The translations under genes and the position numbers were made by a program. From Owenia fusiformis (taxonomy: Eukaryota; Annelida; Polychaeta; Sabellida; Oweniidae), in NCBI GenBank assembly GCA_903813345.2, contig CAIIXF020000005.1:30443375-30507374 (forward strand): a DNA stretch of 64,000 bases, given 5' to 3'. Shown here in pieces: positions 53,301 through 64,000 of this stretch. Each line of letters opens with the position of its first letter. Within the stretch, counting starts at the first letter, position 1. The notes beneath the pieces are model-generated. The model was not told where the DNA came from and made no database searches. It saw only the letters and a program-made list of their open reading frames with translations.

Positions 53301-56300
53301 GCTTGTTACTTGTTCAATAAAGTTGAGAAAAATGTACATATGGATATACAGAAGGCATCAAAATTCCAGAATGCCCAAATCTTACCAGTTTCTCCCTTGA
53401 TCAATCCTTCACCATATGCATGTACAAGTCCAGGGTCTGCATCAGTTTTGCCTACAAGCACTCTGAATGGACTGCCTGGTATATGAGCACCATTGAATCG
53501 CACGTGAACATAATGGATTCCATTTTCACGTGGGATGAATCTAACAGCGTAGTGACCCTCGTCAATTTCTTGAACAACAGCTTCGTCTTCTGCGCCAGAG
53601 GGTGCGACGATTCGAGCATCGAGTTTACCTAGAGCACCATTGGTTTCTACTGTGAATGCAGCTGGCTTGCCAATCTGAATTTAGGAAAATAACATTGAGT
53701 TTAATAATGTATGGTAATGGTTACATTAATGAGTTTTGGGTTTCATGCTTATAACATGATACATATGTTCCTTTTAACTGTTTAAGTGAACCAGATTTCA
53801 TCAGATAATTTCATTACAGCCGATTAATCAAATACAAGACTGAACTTCAAAACCTTCGTTAAAATACAAAATGGCTTTATATTACATAAGATCGAACCAT
53901 TCCACCTTCACCCTATTTAAATAATGTGTTAAACGTCAACAAATCTTAATTGAACTTAAAAATAAAACAAAAATTTCATTTTTTTAATTTAACAGGAGAC
54001 AAACAATAAACTGGGACTGGGAGGATGGTAAACTGAACGAACCGAAATTGCAATAAATAATATCAAAACCAGAACATAAATGGGGTATTAACGTACATAC
54101 TGTAGTTGAAAGACTGGGAACATTTAATGTTTGTGCTTTGGTATACTGGTATATGTTGAGGAAGCTGACAATTTAGCATATAAAACAATTATTGATGGTA
54201 AATGACTGGTAGTGTTATTTGTGTGTTATTTTTTGTACTATCAAGCTTAACTATGAATTATATAAATCTTAGCGAGGACATGTAGGATATTCGATTGTAC
54301 TTTTAGTTGAACGATTTTTTGGAGGTCCTGCTAATGGTCCCAAAAATGACAATCGAATTACCTAAAGAAGAAATATTTCATGAGAGTTTGGAACACAACA
54401 AGAATGTATATACCCTTTTAAAGCCAGCCACAACATTATGATAATAATAACAATATAAAGCAAATGACTTAACACACTACGGCTTACTATGGGACTAAAT
54501 ATTTTGGTTGAGTTGTAGCACTGCAATGTTCATTCTAACCAAATCTCATTGAATTAGCAAATATTGCCACAATTATAACTGGCAAATGTGTAGAACCAAT
54601 TTATAGGCCTTCTTTCCACTTCAATCTTAATCCAGAAATGAACATTACAGGTCACAATAGAGGACAGTGTATTGGAAGAACAGTGCCATCTATAAATGCT
54701 ATACAATACCTGGAATTTTATCTAGTGACCAAATAAAACAGAGAATATATAACTAAATAGTCTATACTACAGGCATAGGTCAAAATTTGATTAAAAAGAT
54801 CAAAAATCTGGTAAAAACATTTCAATGATAAACTGCACATGCCAGTATATTAACTGTTAAATTCATGGACTGAAATAACGATGATCATTTTAAATCAAAT
54901 TTTGACCCAATATTTACCAATAGATAGTGATACAAAACTTTCTACCCATATCAAACCCCAGGATGATGAAACTAATTTTGAAAATGAAAGTTTTGTATCG
55001 CTCAAAAAAGAATTGAAAACATAAATAAAATACATATGTGATGTAGAACATGAAACTGAACTAATAAGAGATCAGCACTTGTAGAAAATAAAGCAAATGA
55101 TTTATTATTTACATCACTTTCTATACTAAACTACTGTAAGAAAATGCTGCACAAATGTTAGACCAATTCATTACAGTGCTGCCACTGTACTAGGAAACTT
55201 GTTGTTTCCTGCTGAACAGCAAACAAATGGCCTTGATTGATCTGTATATACACAGATTTACTGAGAGAATGTAATTTATGAGGAAATGATGAAAGTAGGC
55301 TAAACTATACAAATTGGTTTTAGACAGTTACAAAAACCTCAATTTCTAGGTATGACGTATGGACAAGTCATTTTCTGACATATGAATGAGCCAATTTCTA
55401 AATCTGTCTGAAAACCAAATGCAATGCTCACTTCTACATGCTGATAAATATATAGTGTATATATAGAATATGTAGTGTGCTTTGTGGCAATAGCGAGTAA
55501 AGCTTTGCTTGCCAAATACAGAATCATATAGCTGTGTATTTTCTACAAGATATAACTGATTAATGATAGATTTCAAACGTGTCACTCAAATGTGTCACTC
55601 AGAAGTGTCACTCAAATGTGTCACTCAAGTGTGTCACTCAAAAGTGTCTTACTTTTAAAATATTCTGCAGGCCGCATTAAAAGAGAGAAACCACATAAAT
55701 TTTCAACTTGAAAAAGCCATCAAATATCCTCAAAACACAATATAGCAAATGTATGCGTTACATATAACTTATCTAGTATAAGTACAACTAAGCATTGTTC
55801 ATGCAGCTTTAATATATGAATATGATACAAGCCTTAAAAATATGATTGCAAATGTTCAATGGATGATATATGAGTATGAATCTGCACCATAAAATTGACA
55901 TACAATATACTGTATAAAGTAAAATAAGTGACGACAAAACTTGGTAAATCGTTATAACATAATGTAAATAAAACACGCACCTGTAATCCCTTATCTTGTA
56001 ATTGACTAACAGTCAGTTTCCTAGCATCTGTTACAGATGGACTAATGAACACTCTAAATGGTGAATCTGGGATGTGTTGATCGTTGAATTTCACAGATAC
56101 GAGATATTCGCCTGGCTCGGTACATTTGTAGTTTACTCCGCAAGAGCCATCTTTACGATCTTCAAAGTTGATTTCAGCCTTTGATGGTCCCTCAACTGCT
56201 ATAGAAAGACCTCCGGCACCTGCTTCCCTTGTGTAGATATTGAACTCATCTGGAAATGGAGGATGTGATAAATCATAACACCTTTTCACTTTTTTAAGAA

Positions 56301-59300
56301 TATTTCAAGTAATTTGTCAAAAACTATTCCATATTATTTTTAAATAGATATACACACATATTAAATATATGAAATCATAATTTTCAAGATGAGTTTGTTT
56401 TTAGTTTGAAAATATATTACTACTTTATGTTCATTCCTTATACTCTTTGGTGCTTGTTTAACATTTCAACAGCTATAAGTATTCCAAAATCACCTTCAAT
56501 TTTTCTAAGCAAAGTAACATATTAAGACATTGAATCCAGTCTACTCACTTGGTTGATCAACCTCTCCCTTTTCTAAACCAGGTCCAGCAGCACGGACCTT
56601 GTGTGCGCCTCCCTCAGTAATAGGGCCCACAGTGAACTGGAAGGGACTGCCAGGGATGTGCATACCCCTGTGTTTCACACTGACTGTGTGGATGCCCATC
56701 TCTTTGGGTACGAATTTGATACTGTAGTGGCAATCCCCGAGGTCGTTGATCTCACACAATTCGGTGACACCTGATGGGCTGGTTACTGCAGCTTCCATAT
56801 CAAATGGACTAGTGCCTGGAAATGATATAATAATCAATAAATGTTCTTCATATTATATAATATTACATCATTTCTCATCATTACATTTATACATATCATT
56901 ATATAATGGACAAAATGCAGTCTGAAAGCATTTAACCTGGATAACATTTAATTATAATTTAATTAAAAATGTGGAGTTGTCTGTTGAGGAAGTGAGGAAA
57001 TCAGTTGAAAAGACTAGCTAGGTCTTGAAAGAATGAAATTTAAAACAGCACTCCATCATAGAGCTAAATATTTAAATCCCAAATGAATATACTTCTCTTA
57101 CCTGGGATTTTAAGGCTAAGTTCACATTGTGATCCTACACTAGTGACATCTACAAGATCTCGTTGACGGGTGATTTTCTCTGTGACTTTGCTGCTTGGTT
57201 CACCTCCGATCTTTACAATGAAGGGACTTCCTGAAATTCAAAGAATATTCATGCATTGATCTTTTCATCATTAAGGGGAAAAAATTGAAATCAAAGCGTA
57301 ACATAAAAAATTGTGGAGGATCTGTCTTGCAAAAGCGAACTTCTATTAATTCATTAATCGGGGGAATATGAATTCTTCTTAAATTTACAAAATGTAATCC
57401 TGGTGAACATGTTTATTCTTTACATGTAAACTAATGAAAATTTTTAATCATGTAAAAAATTTTTAGTCCATGCTTACCTGGGACATGCTCATCAGCAAAT
57501 TTGACGTTGATAATGTATGTTCCTGGTTCTGTTGGTTTGTATGTGACACGGCAAGAGCCATCCTCATTATCATGGCACTCAATATCAGCTTTGCTGGGAC
57601 CTTCAATAGAGAGACTAAGTCCTCCATAGCCAGCATCTTTAGTGTTGACTGTAAATTCATTCAGCTGGTTTGCCATGCCTTCTTCAATACCCTTTCCATA
57701 GACCTTTACTTTGCTGGCATTGCCAATCTCACTCTCGCCAACGTAGATCTTGAAGGGGCTGTTTGGTATGTGTTTTCCATCACGGAAAACATTAACTAAA
57801 TGCTCCCCAACCTCACGTGGAGTAAATGAGATTCCTAAAACAACAAGGTAATTTTCTATTACTCAAAATAAAGATTTCTATTTAAAAAATGGGTGTGAAA
57901 GACTATCGCAAAATATTCTGTTCTGCATTCTCAATGCAATAGCAAATGAATAGGTAAATATTTTACATTGTTTGATAGAATGAATAAAGGGCACGTCCAT
58001 GTACCATAATATAATAGATAAGGAGTGAATCGTACCTAAGTGTCCATTGGCTAGTCTCTTCAACAAGCATGGTTCTTCAGCACCAGATGGACTCTTGATT
58101 GTTGCAGTTAGGTTACTGATATCAGTCTCCTTAACCTTAAGAGATATCTCACTGCTGCTTCCAACAGAGAGCTGAGCCTTGCGGCCACTATCTCCAGAAA
58201 TCTTAGCAGTAAATGGTGATCCCTTGATGTGCTTATCGGCAAACTTAACAATGATTTTGTACTCTCCAGGTGCCATTGGGAAGTATGTGACGCTGCATGT
58301 GCCATCTTTGTTGTCTTGGCATGTGATCTCTGCCTTTGAGGGTCCCTCTACAGCCAAGGCAAGGCCACCTAAGGGGAACAATATTAGTACTCAGTTAGTA
58401 ACAAATTTACTGAACTGAGTAGTAGATAGCCATAGTAGTGATTTAGTCGCAATTTAACACCAAAATACCAGTAGCTGATTTGAAATGTTAGTTATATTTT
58501 CTGTATTTCTTGGATTTAAAGCAAAAATAACTTGATTTCACACATGAATTGTATTTGGTCAATACAAGATTCTTATCTTCCGACCAATTTGAACATTGTC
58601 ACATGCAGCAAATATGGTTTCATGCTTCTATGATTCTTTGAATAGATGAATAGGAATAATTCTTAAAGGGGTACTTTAAAATCTAAATGTAAAACAGTCT
58701 GTAATTTGCACCATCAATAGATTTTGACACAATCCTGTTATTTTTTCAATATCTATGCTTGAAAAATATTGCTAACCCAGACTTTCTCTTCATTGATTTC
58801 AGAACTTCTAGTCGAGTTAACCAGTTAAAAGCAATTTTTCAAGCTTCGATATTTTGAGAAAATATGATTTGTATCTGTATCATAGTGCACTGATAGTGTA
58901 AGTTACAGGCCGCTATGATTTTATGCATTCATGAGATATTTGAAGATATAACCACTTTAATTTCTAAAATATCAGTGCAAATTTTAGATGCCGCCATACC
59001 TGCGCCAGCATCCTTTGTTACTATGGTGAAGTTGCAAGGCTCTCCAGCAATACCATGGCTCAAACCTGGGCCATATGCAGTCACGAAGCCACTGTTGACA
59101 GAGTCCACGTGGAACTGGAAGGGGGAGCCTGAAACCAAACAATGATATTAATTACAATGTATGTATACAATAAATAAACAAATGTATTACAGGTATAAAT
59201 TTATATTGCATCCATTTTTGAACTATGCTGAGTACTGAGTTATTCAAATCTTGATTTCATATATTGTACCATGTTGTACTATGTTAATTGAAAGTGTTAA

Positions 59301-62300
59301 TTATAAGCCAATCTGGAATTTGTGTATTTTCCTCTCTTATTTTTCTGATATATTAACACAATACACCGCAGGAGGATAAAGTGCCTTATCTTATCTCAGC
59401 TTAGCGCTTCAGACTGTTCATCTAATTCAATATCCATATAAATAATTCAATATTTCTGTCCAAGTTTATATTATACCTCTCATAGTATCTGTGCTCTTAA
59501 CCAATAACAAAGTAAATGTCATTACTATTCTATTAGGGCTATTAACAAGAATTTTTCATCCAATGTAGGCTACTAGGCATACTTCAATTTGGCACAATTA
59601 GCACTCTAAATATAAAATATTGCAGTTTGCTGTCGGATTCGGTGTTTTCATGTTACTAGTGATTAATGAATGCTTTATACGAACTTAGACTTTAAGGCAT
59701 TTACCAATAAAACCCAAAGTTTCAGCGATATCTGTTATGCTGTTATCTATGATGCCTAGACATTTAATGAGAAACGATTGATTTCTGGTGGTTTTTCCAT
59801 AAAGATTACTAAATCCAGATCATGCTACAGAGCTATCATTAGGGCCCCATTAGAGATGACATAAAAGGATGAAGTCCAAAAATAGCAGGCAAAAAGGATA
59901 CATAGTTATTTTCATGACACTACCACTCCAGAGATCAAGAAAATTCAGACACAGAGGAAATTTAAAAAAAATTGTTTCTAGTTCTGGTCACTATCTTTTC
60001 AAATATTAGCCCCACCTACTTTAATAAAACAGGTAATCTTTCTCTCCCTTTTTGTATAAAAAACTCTATTACCAGTTTGCCTTTTTTAATTTCTTCCCTA
60101 TTTGCATCCAATTTGGGAGAAGAAAACCTGGATGACTATATATGCGAAATGATGGTAATAAAGGAGTTTGTCCAAAGATAAACACCAACATAATTATTTG
60201 ATTGAATCAAGATATGAAAATAATAATAAGAATCTAACACATGATTGATGGAAAATCTTATTTGGTCGACTTGGTATTGATTTCCTTCTGATTTCCATGA
60301 TATAGATTGAATAAGGAAAGATCCAATAGCCAGCAAACTTTGATGAGTATGTTATTGCAAGAGCCATCCTCAAATGATGGAGCTCGTATGTATCACATAC
60401 TGAGGAGAAAACATACTGAAATTGATTTTGTCGAGTCAATTAAATGAAATGCCATCACAAATTCAAACAACCATGTGACAAAAATAGTGATTTTTTGTAA
60501 AACGAGCCTCCGATGTTACTACGCTTTTACCTGGTATTTCCTGGTCATTGTATTTGACATGTAGGTAGTGGAGCCCAACCTCAGATGGTGTGTAGCGACA
60601 AGTTACAGTGCCATCTTTATTGTCCTCAATCTTGGGGAAGGCTATCTTGCCAGAGGGCATCACTACTTCAGCTGAAACATACAAAATCAATCATGTAGTT
60701 AATCTCAATTATTAAAATAAAAAAAGAATAATAAGGTATACATTTAATAAAGATTTATCGAGTTTGAAAGCAATATATGATTTTGATAAAGAAGCTCACT
60801 ATGTTTTGTAAACATTGTACATTCGCTGTATACTATTTTTGAAAGGAATGAGAACATTATATTGAATCATACACAGTATATATATCATATGAATCTTTAA
60901 GTTTTGATTCATGATTTGTATTTGACTAGAAACACAATTAACTATGACAATTGTGTCTCTAACTGTATTCCATTTCTATTCAATATTCTAAGTTATTTCT
61001 AGAATTATTTGACAGTTTTTTACAGGGAAATAGCAAATTGGTCGACCTTTTGTTGCATTCACAAGTTTGTAACATGCTATCTATAGACAGAGTCTTGTTA
61101 TCTCAATTAGGAGCTTTTGAGAAACGAGAGCTATCAATTGGGAATTAAAGGCAATCCAAAAGACTTAACTCCCAGCTTCAACCACTACAGACATTATTGA
61201 TTCATTGGTCATGAAGTCAAATAAACCATTAACTCTTACTCTGTACATAGATATATAAAGTTCCAAGCATTTTGTCTTTATTAATATCCCCTGTGTTATA
61301 TCATAGCATGTCTATGAGATAAATGGTCAATGTATCCCATCATGTATAATCCATATCCACTCAGAACAAGAACTCTCCATTAAGGACTTATATATCTCGT
61401 ATCCTATAATCCAAGCTCTATTAATAATCCATTTTTTAATCACGGTTCATTTAACGCCAAAAATTACGATTGTTTGTCTTTCACAGCAAAATATATGATT
61501 ATTGACAATCCATTGTACTTCTATATGTGTTAGCTAATTCATCCTGGTTATAATATCAAATAGCAGTCTGTTACCAAAACAACAGCCAACATTCTTTGAA
61601 ACTTCACCATCATGATGAAAAAATGTTCGTACATGTTCATCATTCTAAATTGATGTAAACTTCATTAATTCTCATACTCTGTAGACCCTCTCAGATCACC
61701 TTAAGTTGAATGATCTTTTATTGGTAGAATAGCATACACTGACATGATATTTATAAGATGAATTCAATGCTGTAATATAGAAAATGAGATGTCTGGCCCT
61801 ACTTTACACATTACAGTGTCTTGCAAATATTACAGCATATGTGAATATTTGTCCAACAATATACAAGGCCATTATATTATTAACAGTAAGAATACAATTT
61901 CTAATATTGCATATATGAGAGAAAATTAAACATTCCAAAGATGACCACTGGCTCTGTAGATTACAATAGATAATGACATTAGAGCATCTAAGTTGGTCAG
62001 CGCCCAAGGGTATAACTACAAAACTGGAAGAGGCTTTCTAATAAATTGGGAGACATTTCAAGGGGTGTCACAAAATATTGGTGAAATGAAATTATAGTAT
62101 TAAATGTGCCATTCTTCCACTGAATAGTTGGAATTGTCAGCAGACATTTGCTCCAACTATTACTGTGTTTAAGCATCATATGATTAAAGCCTCTCACGTC
62201 AACTAATAAGGTTATCTCAATAGTGCCAAAAAATCCCGAGTATAAAAAAGAAAACCCTTCAAGTTAAACCTCATTACATTCCTATTTCAAAGATGTCAAG

Positions 62301-63094
62301 GATGTTCCAAAAGTTCAATATATTTGGCATTTTCTAAGATAATATTCATTAAAACATGTTTAAGTGAGAAATGTCAAAGATGATCCTTTAAGAGGTTGGC
62401 TTTATTCAGCTCGGCATTAATTTGTGCCATACAATAATTAATGTGATATACGGTGCATTATATGTTACGCTGCCTAATGTTAACTTACCAGTCTTGATAC
62501 TAAATCGATTTGCGAATTTCATTGATTTTTCTACTAATAATTTGGGCAGATAACTGATACCAAAAATAGTTTTTTCTGTTGATTTATAGATTCCACAATT
62601 GAATACTGGCCAGGCAGCTTCGCACAATTTAATTACGATAATATTGTTACATAATGTTACAACCAATGAGGCAGTTCCCTGTATTTTGTGACTATGATTT
62701 GGTTTATAAAGTTTTTTGATTATGTCTGGAATAGCACCAATTCATTCAGTTGGTTGCAAGTGACTGCCTAACATAGAGAAAAATCATATTGATGATTCAT
62801 CATTCAATTATCATTTTCGATATGTTTTCAATAAATAATCTGAGAGTGTGCCAATGCTGAACCACTACTTAGATATAAAGCTATCAGCTAGGTGGCAAAA
62901 ATAGAAAATGATTTCAAATTTAAGACTATATACCATAAATACGGGTCATGAATACCATAAACTAAAGCTGATTACTTACCAGTGACAAAGTTGAATATGG
63001 GTCCTACTGGTATACAGAAGTCTACAGGGTTGAATGTGCCTGGGGCGGATTGCAGTGAGTCAACGGTATCAGCTTGTACGAGTTCTTCTCCAGC
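50390..63094 (-). CDS. Filamin, 3' part (Ig repeats ~16-24), partial
   Basis: Filamins crosslink actin as dimers and act as mechanosensing scaffolds. Twelve minus-strand exons join in phase: 63094-62980, 60671-60531, 59128-59000, 58368-58036, 57834-57478, 57230-57102, 56815-56549, 56249-55981, 53674-53386, 52408-52190, 51101-50904 and 50577-50390 (stop 50392-50390). They encode about 877 residues. Typical filamin repeat motifs recur: GPGL, AGxGGL, VEGPSKA, DNxDGTCSV, PGEY and HIPGSPF. Compared with vertebrate FLNA they cover repeats 16-24: NPVDFCIPV and VVMPSGK (16), [13 protein letters not shown] (start of 20), [19 protein letters not shown] (21), and after a hinge-2-like stretch in 51101-50904, the dimerisation repeat 24 ending [14 protein letters not shown] domains and repeats 1-15 must lie right of the window. 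The single-copy invertebrate gene is orthologous to all vertebrate filamins. Confidence 0.94.
51102..52189. other. Filamin intron between the repeat 23 exon and hinge 2
   Basis: Non-coding AT-rich DNA. The minus-strand frame at 51788-52027 does not resemble a filamin repeat and lacks splice context. No repeat structure was seen. Confidence 0.4.
52467..52721. mobile_element. CAGTAGAACCTGT-type TA-MITE carrying a nested MITE
   Basis: Left end CAGTAGAACCTGTTGTG and right end, inverted, CTGTGGAACCTGTCTGTA are each bordered by TA. A TTAA-type MITE (52578-52703) sits inside, so insertion order is readable. It lies in a filamin intron. Confidence 0.7.
52578..52703. mobile_element. TTAA-family MITE, copy C
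   Basis: TCCGAGTCACATTTGGTCCG and its near-complement bound a foldback whose centre, CCAATTGAGTATTTCGTTCA, matches copy B. Flanking TTAA is not preserved. Confidence 0.75.
53675..55980. other. Filamin intron, with a 13-bp tandem repeat
   Basis: Non-coding. Five tandem 13-bp units of AAATGTGTCACTC (with variants) lie at 55575-55639. Otherwise no gene or element is recognised. Confidence 0.45.
55575..55639. repeat. Five 13-bp tandem units, AAATGTGTCACTC
   Basis: Units differ at positions 2-5 only (AAAC, AAAT, AGAA, AAAT, AAGT before GTGTCACTC or equivalent). It lies in a filamin intron. Confidence 0.85.
59129..60530. other. Filamin intron, no gene seen
   Basis: AT-rich, no recognisable element. 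The short frames at 59972-60439 lack filamin motifs. Confidence 0.4.
60672..62979. other. Filamin intron, no gene seen
   Basis: About 2.3 kb of AT-rich non-coding DNA between the two repeat 16 exons. No TIRs, tandem repeats or coding frames were recognised. Confidence 0.4.
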
Positions 63095-64000
63095 CTATAT
63101 TGCAAAAAATAAACACAGATTTACATCAGGTCACATTAAACCCAGTTGTCTTTTATTATGTTTCTTTGCAATTCACGTGCTTTCATGGTACATTGAGTAA
63201 AAATCATTACATTCAGCTCAAGCTGTGATCTTGCAAAATATCAGGGATTTAATTTCCCGTAATGATGTAATTTGTATTCATAATTCATCTTTTTGAGAAT
63301 ATTGTGATTATCAATTGTAAAACAAACTGTAATCAATAGATTAATTTGTTTGTAAATGTTGTTTATGGATTTTTACAATTTATTGGTCATCTGCACAAAA
63401 TCTATATGCGCAAATCTATTTTATCTAAAATTAAAATGAAGTCTATACTGGAGTCTAATTCTGAATTAATTTTACCTAAATCATAATGAAAATGTAATCT
63501 AGTGCAACAAAAATGTTCTACACACTAACTTCATGCAAATTATTTCCACAAATATTACAACTATTATATAATTGTTTGTAATCTTCCTAGTTTGCAACAC
63601 AATGATATAGAGGTCTATTCTCAAAATCACAACTCTACATGTAGAGACGTTTATTCTTGAGAGCTTATTTTTCATTCTGGATTGTGATTTAATCAAAAGG
63701 TCTATGATGAAGATTAGTAAGCCTGGAAGAGCATTCTATAGCTGTACGATACTAACTATAACTATATATAAATGCATCTAATTTGACCAACAACCAACAC
63801 ACTTAAGTAATGGGCAATATATACTTTTCTCTATCTTTTTGGGTGAAACCAGGAGAGGGACACTGACTTTGTTTAAGACTCACATTTCATCACATGGATG
63901 TTTTAAGAAGCAAAAATGAGGGTACAACTGAAGTGCAAAATGTTGATAAAATTGAAGCAAAAGATATTAATGTAATGTGTGCCTCTGGGTCATATAAGGG
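63095..64000. other. Filamin intron running off the window
   Basis: It follows the acceptor of exon 63094-62980 (minus strand, GCAATATAG). The next upstream exon, expected to encode the end of repeat 15, is not seen before base 64000. Confidence 0.4.

Noticed and set aside
57470-57799. 109-codon plus-strand frame
   Set aside because: Antisense to filamin repeats 18-19; the minus strand carries clear filamin motifs.

Overview
The window is animal nuclear DNA: AT-rich, with split genes, GT-AG introns in compatible phases, and a dense load of small DNA transposons. It looks like a marine invertebrate, most likely a lophotrochozoan such as a mollusc, because of the IgGFc-binding-type secreted gene, the UGT family type and the many foldback/MITE elements. 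The species cannot be named from the sequence. No bacterial features, rRNA or CRISPR were seen.

Layout. (1) 4638-24241, minus: the 5' half of TBC1D22, a Rab GTPase-activating protein. Seven coding exons are present and the rest lies left of base 1. Two plus-strand genes sit between its exons. One is a single-exon UDP-glycosyltransferase (1921-3462), nested if the gene continues left. The other is a nine-exon secreted protein (6359-13908) with three Ig domains, an IgGFc-binding domain and a Cys-rich tail. (2) Only 97 bp from the TBC1D22 start codon, in the opposite direction, begins CERK (ceramide kinase, 24339-45546, plus, 12 exons, 569 codons). The head-to-head order matches human CERK/TBC1D22A. 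(3) 50390-63094, minus: the 3' end of a filamin gene, covering the equivalent of vertebrate Ig repeats 16-24. The actin-binding end is beyond the right edge.

The introns are a transposon graveyard. They hold a 4.7 kb element with 30-bp inverted ends and six exact copies of a 15-mer, a decayed PIF/Harbinger element with a transposase fragment and a CAG target duplication, a Tc1/mariner relic and an element with an exact 10-bp target duplication. There are also three foldbacks that start with CAC and have exact 5-bp target duplications, TTAA- and TA-flanked MITE families, a near-perfect 0.5 kb palindrome, and a retroposed insertion with a poly(A) tail and a 12-bp duplication. Two minisatellites are seeded exactly at CERK exon edges: a 21-bp array that repeats a splice donor, and a 51-bp array whose first unit encodes the CERK C-terminus and stop codon.

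Functionally the genes are mostly unrelated neighbours: glycosyl transfer in the ER, a secreted recognition-type protein, Rab/Golgi trafficking, sphingolipid phosphorylation and actin crosslinking. Only the CERK/TBC1D22 pair has a spatial relationship likely to be old and possibly regulatory.
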